Shown one piece after another: positions 7,069-14,122 of a DNA stretch of 14,293 bases. The translations under genes and the position numbers were made by a program. The notes below the pieces were generated by a model. The model searched no databases. It saw only the letters and a list, made by a program, of their open reading frames with translations, and was not told the origin of the DNA. Position 1 is the stretch's first letter. Each line of letters begins with the position of its first letter. Origin of the DNA: Planctomycetota bacterium (GTDB lineage: Bacteria; Planctomycetota; Planctomycetia; Pirellulales; UBA1268); the NCBI GenBank assembly GCA_027622795.1, contig JAQBZA010000036.1, positions 1-14,293 on the forward strand. The letters are read 5' to 3'.

Positions 7069-7758
7069 ATGGACCCGACTACCCTCGTTCTCCGCTGGGC
7101 CCACATCATGGGTGCCGTGATCGCCATCGGCGGCCTTGCCTTTGCCCGTTTCGGCCTGCTGCCGGCTCTGGCTGACTTCGAGGAGGAAACCCGCACCAAG
7201 GTCCATGACGCAATTCGCCGTCGGTGGATGCCCTGGGTGATGATTGCGATCACACTGCTGCTCGTGAGCGGGCTGGCCAATTTTCTGCTGTTCAATGGAC
7301 TCGTGAAGGAACAGGGCTGGGCTGGTGGCACCTGGATGCGGCAGACCAGTTATCACGCACTGTTTGGCGCGAAGTTCTTGCTGGCTATGGCAGTTTTCTA
7401 TTTCGCCAGCGGCCTGGTCGGTCGTGGGCAGGGCACGCAGTGGATCCGTGACAACCGTGAGACGTGGCTCACCGTCACGCTCGGGATGGCCGTCGGTATC
7501 GTGATGATCTCGGGCTGGATGCGGCAACTTCACACGGGCCCCAACATCGTCGCCGATGGGGGAGTGGACCTCGGGAATACCGATGTCGATCGCGACGCGT
7601 CGGCCGCGCGGTATCGGGATGGTGAAGCGGGCTCACGGTTTCGTGCCCCCGAGGGAGGACTCATCCTGCCAGGAGCCGAGCAGGAAACCTCCCCCGGATC
7701 CACGGAGACGATTGAAACCAAGAATCAACAGACCACCGAAGCCGGCACCCCTCAGTAA
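7069..7758 (+). CDS. Four-helix integral membrane protein (weak CopD-like resemblance)
   Basis: This 229-residue protein has four predicted membrane helices at about residues 4-28, 53-75, 95-116 and 132-152, followed by a polar, probably disordered tail of about 75 residues. His12 in the first helix, His96 at the start of the third and His155 after the fourth could bind heme or metal. The opening LRWAHIMGAVIAIGG resembles the start of CopD-like and related small membrane families, but I cannot assign one. The start at 7069 has CTGGAG about ten bases upstream and lies downstream of a plausible promoter. The stop is 14 bp before a small coiled-coil protein gene that runs into a Ser/Thr kinase gene, so co-transcription is likely. 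A link to kinase signalling is possible but only suggested by position. Confidence 0.8.
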   Translation: MDPTTLVLRWAHIMGAVIAIGGLAFARFGLLPALADFEEETRTKVHDAIRRRWMPWVMIAITLLLVSGLANFLLFNGLVKEQGWAGGTWMRQTSYHALFGAKFLLAMAVFYFASGLVGRGQGTQWIRDNRETWLTVTLGMAVGIVMISGWMRQLHTGPNIVADGGVDLGNTDVDRDASAARYRDGEAGSRFRAPEGGLILPGAEQETSPGSTETIETKNQQTTEAGTPQ

Positions 7759-7772
7759 GGCGGTCACGTCGC

Positions 7773-7943
7773 ATGGATAAGAAAGAAAAAAAGCGGATGG
7801 AAGTGCTGCATCAGAAGATTGCCAAGTTGCAGCAGCAGTTGGCCGGTGCAAAGAAGCAGCCCGATGATCCAACTGAGGTCCCACGGCTCGAACAGGCACT
7901 CGCCGCGGCCCATGCCGAGTTGGCGTCCTTGAAGAATTCCTGA
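7773..7943 (+). CDS. Small coiled-coil protein, 56 residues
   Basis: The ATG at 7773 opens a 56-codon frame. The product begins with a lysine-rich segment (MDKKEKKRMEVL) and has leucine-spaced helical stretches at about residues 8-25 and 38-54, separated by a PDDPTEVP turn. It therefore looks like a helical hairpin or short coiled coil. Its length is below the usual ORF cutoff. It is supported by its position: 14 bp after the membrane protein stop and one base before the kinase ATG, which suggests translational coupling. An AAGG at 7757-7760 may serve as a weak ribosome site. I associate small proteins of this type with planctomycete genomes, from memory only. Its function is unknown; a kinase partner or substrate role is a guess from coupling. 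Confidence 0.75.
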   Translation: MDKKEKKRMEVLHQKIAKLQQQLAGAKKQPDDPTEVPRLEQALAAAHAELASLKNS

Positions 7944-7944
7944 C

Positions 7945-8805
7945 ATGGGCTTCGTCAACCTTTTTCCATTCTTTGGTGGCAAAAAGTCGAAGGTCGACCT
8001 CTGGCGTCGCTACGAGAAACTCCAGGAAAGTTCCTCGGGCACGATGTCGACCTTCTATAAGGTTCGTGACCGGAGAACCGGCGAGGTGGTTGGGCTGAAG
8101 GTTGTCAACATGGCCAAGGCAGGGCCAATCGAACATCGCTATCGCAAACTCGGCAAGCCCAACGAAGGTGAGATCGGGATGGCCATTACGGGCCCGAAGA
8201 TCGTGAAGACGCTTGATTGGGGAACAACGCTTGAAGGTGGCCTCTACCTCGTAGAAGAGTTTGTGGAGGGGCGTTTGCTCCATGTGCTCATCTCATCCCG
8301 GAAGGCTCTTGACCGAACTCGCCGACTCAACTTCATCCGTCAAGCCGCTGAGGCGATCGGTGCTGTCCATGCCGCCGGTTTCGTGCATCGCGACATCTGC
8401 CCGCGGAACTTTCTTGTCACGCCAGATGACTGTCTCAAACTCTTTGACTTTGGTCTCACGGTGCCGGACAAACCGGCTTTTCTTCAGCCCGGCAATCGTA
8501 CCGGTACGCCCAACTACATGGCGCCGGAAGTTGTCCGCCGTCGCTCCATCGACAAACGGATCGACATCTTCTCGCTTGGCGTGACGGCTTTTGAAATTGG
8601 CACCCTCCATCTGCCCTGGCCGCGGGGTACGACCGGCCAGGCAGCTCTGTCGCACGACTCTCCGCCGGCCGATATCCGCGCCGGCTGGCCGGATATTCCG
8701 GAGCCTTTGGCTCGTGCCATCATGGCATGCCTCGAGGCCGATCCGACGCGGCGACCGGCTTCAACCGAGGTCTTTTTGAATTCGATCGCCGCCGTGAACG
8801 CGTGA
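7945..8805 (+). CDS. Cytoplasmic Ser/Thr protein kinase (PknB-like, atypical catalytic loop)
   Basis: A 286-residue Hanks-type kinase made almost entirely of the catalytic domain, with no transmembrane segment or sensor domain. Visible landmarks are the ATP-anchoring Lys52 (GLKVV), the catalytic loop HRDICPRN with Asp150 and Asn155, DFG with Asp168, the APE motif with Glu195, the IDIFSLGV helix, and a final DPTRRPAS (subdomain XI Arg). Two features are unusual. The lysine two residues after the catalytic Asp in most Ser/Thr kinases is Cys152, and the glycine-rich loop is degraded to ESSSGTMSTFYKV with a single glycine. Phosphotransfer may still be possible because the Lys/Asp/Asn/Asp set is intact. 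The gene starts one base after the coiled-coil gene, so the two are probably co-translated. Substrates are unknown. Confidence 0.92.
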   Translation: MGFVNLFPFFGGKKSKVDLWRRYEKLQESSSGTMSTFYKVRDRRTGEVVGLKVVNMAKAGPIEHRYRKLGKPNEGEIGMAITGPKIVKTLDWGTTLEGGLYLVEEFVEGRLLHVLISSRKALDRTRRLNFIRQAAEAIGAVHAAGFVHRDICPRNFLVTPDDCLKLFDFGLTVPDKPAFLQPGNRTGTPNYMAPEVVRRRSIDKRIDIFSLGVTAFEIGTLHLPWPRGTTGQAALSHDSPPADIRAGWPDIPEPLARAIMACLEADPTRRPASTEVFLNSIAAVNA

Positions 8806-8818
8806 TTCAAGGCCTCCC

Positions 8819-8847
8819 TTGATGCCGGCAGCCGGGCATCGTACTGT
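8819..8847 (+). promoter_or_regulatory. Possible promoter of the small basic protein gene, with a hairpin in its spacer
   Basis: TTGATG (8819-8824) and TACTGT (8842-8847) are 17 bases apart; the -10 match is weak. Within the spacer GATGCC (8821-8826) pairs with GGCATC (8835-8840). The hairpin lies 15 bp after the kinase stop and could instead help terminate the kinase transcript, though it has no T run. Confidence 0.25.
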
Positions 8848-8883
8848 GAAGGAAGCTCACAAGAAATCCATTCTGGGCTGCCC

Positions 8884-8890
8884 GAGGAGA
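8884..8890 (+). promoter_or_regulatory. Ribosome binding site fixing the start of the small basic protein
   Basis: GAGGAGA lies six bases before the ATG at 8897 and 12 before the next in-frame ATG at 8903. It supports the 8897 start and excludes the longer frame from 8819. Confidence 0.7.
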
Positions 8891-8896
8891 TCTTCG

Positions 8897-9124
8897 ATGA
8901 CGATGGACAAAAGCCTGCGAGTTCGCAAAGGTACCACCGGTGCCCGTGGCGTGCTGAGCCGTGCCGAGCGGATCGCCAAACTCAAGGAACTCGAGCGTTG
9001 GGAAGATGGCCGGAGTCCAATCGGTCTGCCCAAGGTACGGGTCTACAAAATGTCGATGAAGAAAAAGAAGAAAGCCAAGGCCGAGGAAGGGGCTGAGGCT
9101 GCCAAGCCCGCAGGGAAGAAATAG
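8897..9124 (+). CDS. PVC-type small basic protein
   Basis: A 75-residue, strongly basic protein. The core, residues 1-50, contains GVLSRAERIAKL (18-29), ERW (33-35) and GLPKVR (43-48). This matches the small basic protein family of planctomycetes, verrucomicrobia and chlamydiae that I recall as TIGR04137 (a recollection, not a search). The family is thought to be associated with rRNA or ribosomes; this is not shown here. The C-terminal 25 residues (MKKKKKAKAEE and onward) form a Lys/Ala/Glu-rich tail, longer than I expect for the family. The start at 8897 has a strong Shine-Dalgarno. It follows the kinase by 91 bp on the same strand, perhaps with its own promoter, and converges with cheR across 25 bp. 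The strong ribosome site hints at high expression. Confidence 0.85.
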   Translation: MTMDKSLRVRKGTTGARGVLSRAERIAKLKELERWEDGRSPIGLPKVRVYKMSMKKKKKAKAEEGAEAAKPAGKK

Positions 9125-9149
9125 GCAGGCGACTCGGTTCTGGGCAATC

Positions 9150-9968
9150 CTACTTGGGTCGATAGTAGCTACAGCCCCTGCCGAGTAGCCGCTCGTAGCC
9201 GGTGTCGATGCCGATCATCGTCTCGGCGCCACCAAGAAACAGCGCTCCATCGGGCTTGAGCGACTTGCGCATCTTGCCGACCAGCGTTGCCCGAGTGGGC
9301 ACGTCGAAATAGAGCATCACATTTCGCAGGAAGATGATGTCGCAGATCGGCATCATCGGCCAGGTGGCATTGAGGTTGAGCTGCCGAAACTCGACCAACC
9401 GGCGGCAGTCCTGCGTGATGCTCCACTTCCCCTGGAGGGGCCGGAAGTATTTCTTGAGGAGTTCGGCGGGCAGGCCCCGGTTGGTCTCGAGGTTGGAAAA
9501 CAGCCCCTCACGGGCCTGGGCGAGGATCGGTTCGGAGATGTCGGTGGCGAGGATCCGCACCCGCCAGGTCGCCACCAGATCGGCAAAATGCTCGTTGAGC
9601 AGCATGGCGATGCTGTAGGGCTCCTGGCCGGTTGAGCAGGCGGCCGACCAGATTGTGAGCTGCCGCAGCACCTTTCGCTTCGGCATGAGCTCCTCAATCA
9701 GCGACCGCAGCGTTTCAAACGGGCTCTTGTCGCGAAAGAACGACGTCTCGTGGGTCATCATCGCATTGAGCACATCACGCTCGAGCGACGGGTCGAGGCC
9801 GCCCTTCATGCGATCGATGAGCGTGTCGAGGCTGGGGATCGCCCGCTTCTTGACGATCGGCATCAGCCTGGCGATCACGAGATACTGCTTCGAGTCGTCG
9901 ATCACCACGCCGGTCTTGCGGCGCAACAGCGTCCGCAAAAAGCCAAACTGCTCCGGGCTGACTTTCAT
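9150..9968 (-). CDS. cheR: Chemotaxis protein methyltransferase CheR
   Basis: CheR methylates glutamates on chemoreceptors using S-adenosylmethionine, setting receptor sensitivity together with CheB. The 272-residue protein has a helical N-terminal domain (about 1-80) ending in MTHETSFFRD (71-80), a Rossmann methyltransferase domain with WSAACSTGQEPYSIAM (107-122), ATDIS (141-145) and CDIIFLRNVMLYFD (209-222), and a C-terminal GYERL segment. These are standard CheR motifs. The start at 9968 follows a GGAAAGG about six bases upstream; the open frame to 10058 overlaps cheB and lacks conserved sequence. It is the last gene of the chemosensory operon, 22 bp after the cheB stop. No tetratricopeptide extension is fused. 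Confidence 0.96.
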   Translation of the reverse strand: MKVSPEQFGFLRTLLRRKTGVVIDDSKQYLVIARLMPIVKKRAIPSLDTLIDRMKGGLDPSLERDVLNAMMTHETSFFRDKSPFETLRSLIEELMPKRKVLRQLTIWSAACSTGQEPYSIAMLLNEHFADLVATWRVRILATDISEPILAQAREGLFSNLETNRGLPAELLKKYFRPLQGKWSITQDCRRLVEFRQLNLNATWPMMPICDIIFLRNVMLYFDVPTRATLVGKMRKSLKPDGALFLGGAETMIGIDTGYERLLGRGCSYYRPK

Positions 9969-9990
9969 GGGCGGCCTTTCCGCGCGGGGC

Positions 9991-11433
9991 TCATCCGCCC
10001 CGCCGCCTGAGCCGCAGCGCCACCTCGGCGCCGAGCTGGGCCAGCGGCAGCACCGCATCAGCGAGGCCGGCCCGCGCCACCTCGCCGGGCATGCCCCAGA
10101 CCACGCTCGAGAGCTCGTCTTGCGCCAGCACGCCGCCCCCGGCCTCGAAAATCACCCGGGCCCCGGCCAGGCCGTCGCGGCCCATGCCGGTGAGCACGAT
10201 GCCCAGCGTGCCACCGCCCCACACCGCCGCCGCCGAGCGGAAAAGCACATCGGCCGCCGGCCGGCAGGAATTCTCCGGAGGATCATCGGTGAGCCGCGTC
10301 ATGATGCCCCTGGCGTCACTGGCGATCGTGAGGTGCCGACCACCGGGAGCGAGCACCACGTCGCCTGGCTTAAGCGGCGCGCCATCAGCCGCCTCACGGA
10401 CCGTAGTCCCGGTGAGCTTGGTCAGCCGCTCGGCGAGTTGAGCCGTAAAGAAGGCCGGCATGTGCTGCACGATCAGGATTGGTACGGGGCAGTTTTTTGC
10501 AAACGCCGGGAGCATCTCGGCCAGCGCCGTCGGCCCACCGGTGGAGACGGCAATCACGATGCCACGCACCGGCTCGCGGGAAGAGGAGGGCCGACGGGGT
10601 GGCGGGGCGGAGGCAGGCCGCGGATGAGAAAGGCCCCGTGGCACGAGCGCTTTGATTTTCGTGATCACGTCAGTCTGGATCTTGGCCGCAACCTCATCGG
10701 CCGCCAGCCCGGCCGGCTTGGCGGCGTAGTCGTTGGCGCCGGCAAGGAGGGCATCGAGCGTGGTTTTCGCTCCCCGCTCGGTGAGGCTTGAAAACATCAC
10801 GACCGGCAGCCTGGGGGCAATCCGGCGAATCTCCCGAAGGGCACCGATCCCGTCGAGGACGGGCATTTCGACATCGAGCAGCACGATGTCGGGCGCCGCC
10901 GTGGCCACCATCTCCACGCCCATCTTGCCGTTCACCGCCGCCCCCACCACCTTGAGATCAGGGTCGGCACCAAGCGTGGCCGAGAGCAGGCCACGGATCG
11001 TCGCCGAGTCATCCACCAAGAGCACGCGGATCGGCTGTCGGGCTGCCGGATCGGTCACCTCCGCCGCGCTACACACGCCGAGCCCGACCAGCGTCCGGGC
11101 GAGCGACTCGGGCGCGAAAGGCTTCGTCAGATAGTCATCGACGCCCACCGCCCGGGCCTGCTCGATGCGGGTGCGGTCGCTCTCCGTGGAGATCATCAGC
11201 AGCCGCAGGTCACGATGCTGGGGGCTTTCACGGAGCCGCTTCACCAGTTCGATGCCGTCCATCACCGGCATGTGCCAGTTGACCGTGACGAGGTCTGGTC
11301 GGGGCGCACTGGCAAGCAGATCGAGTGCTTCGGCACCGTTGGATGCCTCGACGCACTCAAACCGTAGGTCGCGGAGCGCGCGGGCCACGATGCTGCGGCT
11401 CGGCTTCGAGTCGTCCACCACCAGCGCCCGCAT
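9991..11433 (-). CDS. cheB: Double-receiver CheB: degenerate REC - REC - methylesterase
   Basis: CheB removes methyl groups from chemoreceptors and deamidates them when phosphorylated by CheA. This 480-residue protein is about 130 residues longer than a standard CheB because of an extra N-terminal receiver. Domain 1 (about 1-115) keeps the acidic pair Asp7/Asp8, Ser82/Thr83 and Lys104, but the phospho-acceptor position in VTVNWHMPVMDG is Asn52 (codon AAC). Domain 2 (about 133-250) is a normal CheB receiver with Asp141/Asp142 and acceptor Asp187 (LLDVEMP). A Pro/Arg/Ser-rich linker (265-288) leads to the methylesterase, with catalytic Ser297 (AVSTGG), His324 (QHMP) and Asp420 (TGMGRDG). A GGGAGGG sequence lies upstream of the ATG. 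It sits between the chemoreceptor gene (36-bp gap) and cheR (22-bp gap). Confidence 0.96.
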   Translation of the reverse strand: MRALVVDDSKPSRSIVARALRDLRFECVEASNGAEALDLLASAPRPDLVTVNWHMPVMDGIELVKRLRESPQHRDLRLLMISTESDRTRIEQARAVGVDDYLTKPFAPESLARTLVGLGVCSAAEVTDPAARQPIRVLLVDDSATIRGLLSATLGADPDLKVVGAAVNGKMGVEMVATAAPDIVLLDVEMPVLDGIGALREIRRIAPRLPVVMFSSLTERGAKTTLDALLAGANDYAAKPAGLAADEVAAKIQTDVITKIKALVPRGLSHPRPASAPPPRRPSSSREPVRGIVIAVSTGGPTALAEMLPAFAKNCPVPILIVQHMPAFFTAQLAERLTKLTGTTVREAADGAPLKPGDVVLAPGGRHLTIASDARGIMTRLTDDPPENSCRPAADVLFRSAAAVWGGGTLGIVLTGMGRDGLAGARVIFEAGGGVLAQDELSSVVWGMPGEVARAGLADAVLPLAQLGAEVALRLRRRGG

Positions 11434-11469
11434 GCTCGCCCTCCCTGTCGGCCACCACCGAAATGTCGG

Positions 11470-13617
11470 CTACCGCCGATACTCGTCCACGAGCCGCTGC
11501 AGATCCATCGCCATGCGGGCCAGTTCCTGCGACGACACCTGCGTGTTGGAGGCGCCTTCGGCCGTGCTCTGGGCGGCCTGCGCCACCTGCACGATGTTTT
11601 CTGCGATCTCGGAGGAGCCGGTCGTGGCCTCACCGATGTTGCGGCTGATCTCGCTCGTGGTCACCGACTGCTCCTCGACCGCGGCCGCGATCTTGGTCTG
11701 CAGTTCATTGATCCGCTCGATCACGCTGCCGATCTCACCGATCGCCGACACGGCCCGCTGGGTATCACCCTGCATCGCCTGCATCTTGGCGCCGATATCT
11801 TCGGTGGCTTTGGCCGTCTCGCGGGCGAGTTCCTTGACCTCGTTGGCCACCACCGCGAAGCCCTTGCCCGCCTCGCCGGCCCGGGCGGCCTCGATCGTGG
11901 CATTGAGGGCAAGGAGGTTGGTCTGCTCGGCGATGGAGGTGATCACGTTGACCACCTTGCCGATTTCCTCGCTCGAGATGCCGAGCGCGTGCATTGTGCC
12001 ACTGGTCGTGCCGGCCAAATCGACGGCCTGACGGGCGGTGGAGGCGGCCTCCTGCGCGCTGCGGGCGATCTCATGGATGCTGGTGACAAGATTTTCGATC
12101 GATCCCGACACGATGCGGGCATTGCCGCTCACCTGTTCGGCAGCGGCGGAGACGAGGTTGGCCTGCGCAGTCGTCTCCTCGGCTGCGGCGCTCATTTGTT
12201 GGCTGACGCTCGTAAGCTCCTCAGAGGAGCTGGCTAGCGCTTGGGTATTGTCGACGATGCCGGCGACCAGTGCAGCCTGCCGGCGGGCTTCTTGGGTGAG
12301 CCGGCGGGCGATCCCGGCCGAGACGGCGAGCACGCCAAGGGCGGTCACCCCGAAGATCGCCTGGGCGAACCGCCGCAGTTGATGGGCGGGCGCCAGCACC
12401 TCAGCCTCGTCGATCTCCGAGACGAGTGCCCAACGAACCGACTGGCGGGGCGCTGCGGGATCACGGTGAATCGTCACCGGTGTCCAGGAGGAGAGTACGA
12501 GCTGGTCGCGGTAGTCGCGGATCAGGGCCGTTCCGGAGGCACCCTCGTCGATGGCGGAGCGAACGGCCACGCTGTCGACCTTGATCTTCGGGTTGATGAT
12601 CGTCGTCGTCAGACCCAAATCTCGAGTGAAGCGGGATTCACTGCGGAAGAGGCGATCAGGGCCGACGGCATAGGTTTCACCCGTGTCGCCCATGCCCACC
12701 GTCTCACCGATGATGGCATTCATCCGATCGACCGGCAGTTGGAACACCACCACGCCGCGGACGTCGCGGCCATCGTAGACGGGGGCGGCGATGAAGCTGG
12801 CCGGAGCGTCGTAGGAGGGGAGATATTGCTCGAAGGGCCCGAATGCGACCGAATCACGCCGGCCACTGGAGAGGGCCTCCTTGCAGGCTCTGGCAAAGGA
12901 CGTGCCACTGAAAGAGCCATTGAAGAGCGACGTGGCGAAGTCGACTTCCTTGAAAACCGAATAGACGATCGTGCCGGTCTCGGCATCGACGAGAAAGAAA
13001 TCATAGATTCCGAGCCGGGCCAAAAAGTTGCGAAAGATCGGATGGAAGGTGGCATGGGCCTTCGAATAGGCCGAGCCGTCGTCGGCGGCATCGAGCAGCT
13101 GCTTGGAGCCGAGAGGGTTTTCATTGCGGCGAATGTAGAGGTCCTGGAGCCAGGCGGCGGCGTCGGGCAGCCCGTCAACGAGCGGCTGTACTGCCACGTC
13201 GCTCTCGGTTTGCCGACGGAATTCATTGGCGAAGTCGCCGGTGTAATAGGTGGCCAGATTCTTGCGGGCCTTGTCCACCGCCGCCGCATCAACGCTATCG
13301 TCGGCCAGGATTCCCTTGTAGCCATCTGTAAACTGCCGCAGGGCGTCAACGACCATCCGGTCTTCCGCCATCATCCGCAGCTGGTCTTCCATCGACGCGA
13401 AATACCGCTCCACCGACTTGGCCGTGATCGTGCGGACCGTCTCCAGTTGGTTGAATGCCTGGGCGCGAAGGCCATCGACGGCCGAGCGGTACATCAAGAT
13501 GCCGGTGATCGCCAGCGGTATGAGCGAGACGGCCAGCAGGGCCAGCAGGAGCCGGTTGCCGAGCAGCGAGAGCCAGCCGGAAAAACGGGACTGAGGGGCG
13601 TCAATCGGGTCCGACAT
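11470..13617 (-). CDS. Methyl-accepting chemotaxis protein with periplasmic Cache-type sensor
   Basis: A 715-residue chemoreceptor. TM1 is at about residues 22-42, then a large extracytoplasmic sensor of about 370 residues, TM2 at 417-436, and a cytoplasmic signalling rod. The sensor carries IYDFFLVDAETGTIVYS (about 204-220) and GMGDTGETYAVGPDRLFRS (308-326), which look like a double Cache domain; such domains usually bind small molecules such as amino or organic acids. The signalling tip is conserved: AEQTNLLALNATIEAARAG and GKGFAVVANEVKELA (about 563-598). After TM2 the chain goes through RRLTQEARRQ straight into the coiled coil, so a normal 50-residue HAMP domain is not apparent. No CheR-tethering pentapeptide ends the protein (it ends DEYRR). 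The ATG at 13617 has AAGGA upstream and overlaps the cheW end by 17 bp. Confidence 0.95.
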   Translation of the reverse strand: MSDPIDAPQSRFSGWLSLLGNRLLLALLAVSLIPLAITGILMYRSAVDGLRAQAFNQLETVRTITAKSVERYFASMEDQLRMMAEDRMVVDALRQFTDGYKGILADDSVDAAAVDKARKNLATYYTGDFANEFRRQTESDVAVQPLVDGLPDAAAWLQDLYIRRNENPLGSKQLLDAADDGSAYSKAHATFHPIFRNFLARLGIYDFFLVDAETGTIVYSVFKEVDFATSLFNGSFSGTSFARACKEALSSGRRDSVAFGPFEQYLPSYDAPASFIAAPVYDGRDVRGVVVFQLPVDRMNAIIGETVGMGDTGETYAVGPDRLFRSESRFTRDLGLTTTIINPKIKVDSVAVRSAIDEGASGTALIRDYRDQLVLSSWTPVTIHRDPAAPRQSVRWALVSEIDEAEVLAPAHQLRRFAQAIFGVTALGVLAVSAGIARRLTQEARRQAALVAGIVDNTQALASSSEELTSVSQQMSAAAEETTAQANLVSAAAEQVSGNARIVSGSIENLVTSIHEIARSAQEAASTARQAVDLAGTTSGTMHALGISSEEIGKVVNVITSIAEQTNLLALNATIEAARAGEAGKGFAVVANEVKELARETAKATEDIGAKMQAMQGDTQRAVSAIGEIGSVIERINELQTKIAAAVEEQSVTTSEISRNIGEATTGSSEIAENIVQVAQAAQSTAEGASNTQVSSQELARMAMDLQRLVDEYRR

Positions 13618-14122
13618 GCGAAGATCCTTGCTTGTGGGCGGGTAGTCTGGTGGCCGAGGATGAACGAGGCCGCAGCAGAGCATTCACGATACGCTGCGGA
13701 TCAAGGAGATGCACGAGCTGCTGGTGGCCGGCAAAAACCCCGGTGCGGGGGTCGGTAGTCAGATCGACAAGGCTGCCGGAGGGGGGCTCGATTCGGTCGG
13801 TGGGGATCCGCTCCACGTCGAGCACTTCGTCGACCCGCAGGGCATACCGATCGTCGCCCAGCCGCACAACCAGCAGGCCACCGCCTGAGACCGGGGCGTC
13901 ACCGAGCCCGAGCCTCAGCCGCATGTCGATCACGGGTACGATTTGGCCGCGCAGGTGGATCAGCCCGGCAATGGCGTCGGCCGCCAGCGGCACCGGAGTG
14001 ATGCTGCCGGCGTGCAGCACCTCGGCGACCTGGGCGGAAGGCACGGCAAAACAGTGCCCCCCCACGAGAAACCCGCAGGCTTCAAGATCGGTCGGCGCAG
14101 TGGTGGGTGTGATGGCGGTCAC
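13601..14122 (-). CDS. cheW: Chemotaxis coupling protein CheW
   Basis: CheW links the chemoreceptor tip to the CheA kinase in the signalling array. The 173-residue product has the CheW fold signature from about residue 16, including GFLVGGHCFAVP (17-28), GLIHLRGQIVPVIDMR (53-68, with the conserved Arg58) and LLVVRLGDDRYALRVDEV (83-100). The start is GTG at 14122, overlapping the cheA stop in a GTGA arrangement, which indicates translational coupling. The C-terminal 25 residues are polar, look non-conserved and run over the start of the receptor gene; the 17-bp overlap suggests tight co-expression of CheW and its receptor. Confidence 0.93.
   Translation of the reverse strand: MTAITPTTAPTDLEACGFLVGGHCFAVPSAQVAEVLHAGSITPVPLAADAIAGLIHLRGQIVPVIDMRLRLGLGDAPVSGGGLLVVRLGDDRYALRVDEVLDVERIPTDRIEPPSGSLVDLTTDPRTGVFAGHQQLVHLLDPQRIVNALLRPRSSSATRLPAHKQGSSHVGPD

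Noticed and set aside
6333..7175. 280-codon plus-strand open frame across the gltA-tadA spacer and tadA
   Set aside because: It is antisense to tadA, whose catalytic motifs are complete; the translation looks like random high-GC coding.
9655..10791. 378-codon open frame on the plus strand opposite cheR and cheB
   Set aside because: It is antisense to two certain chemotaxis genes and its composition (Arg, Gly, His, Pro rich) is that of a shadow frame.
12241..13758. 505-codon open frame on the plus strand opposite the chemoreceptor gene
   Set aside because: It is fully antisense to a gene with clear Cache and MCP motifs. Long antisense frames are expected in high-GC DNA, and the translation shows no recognisable domain.
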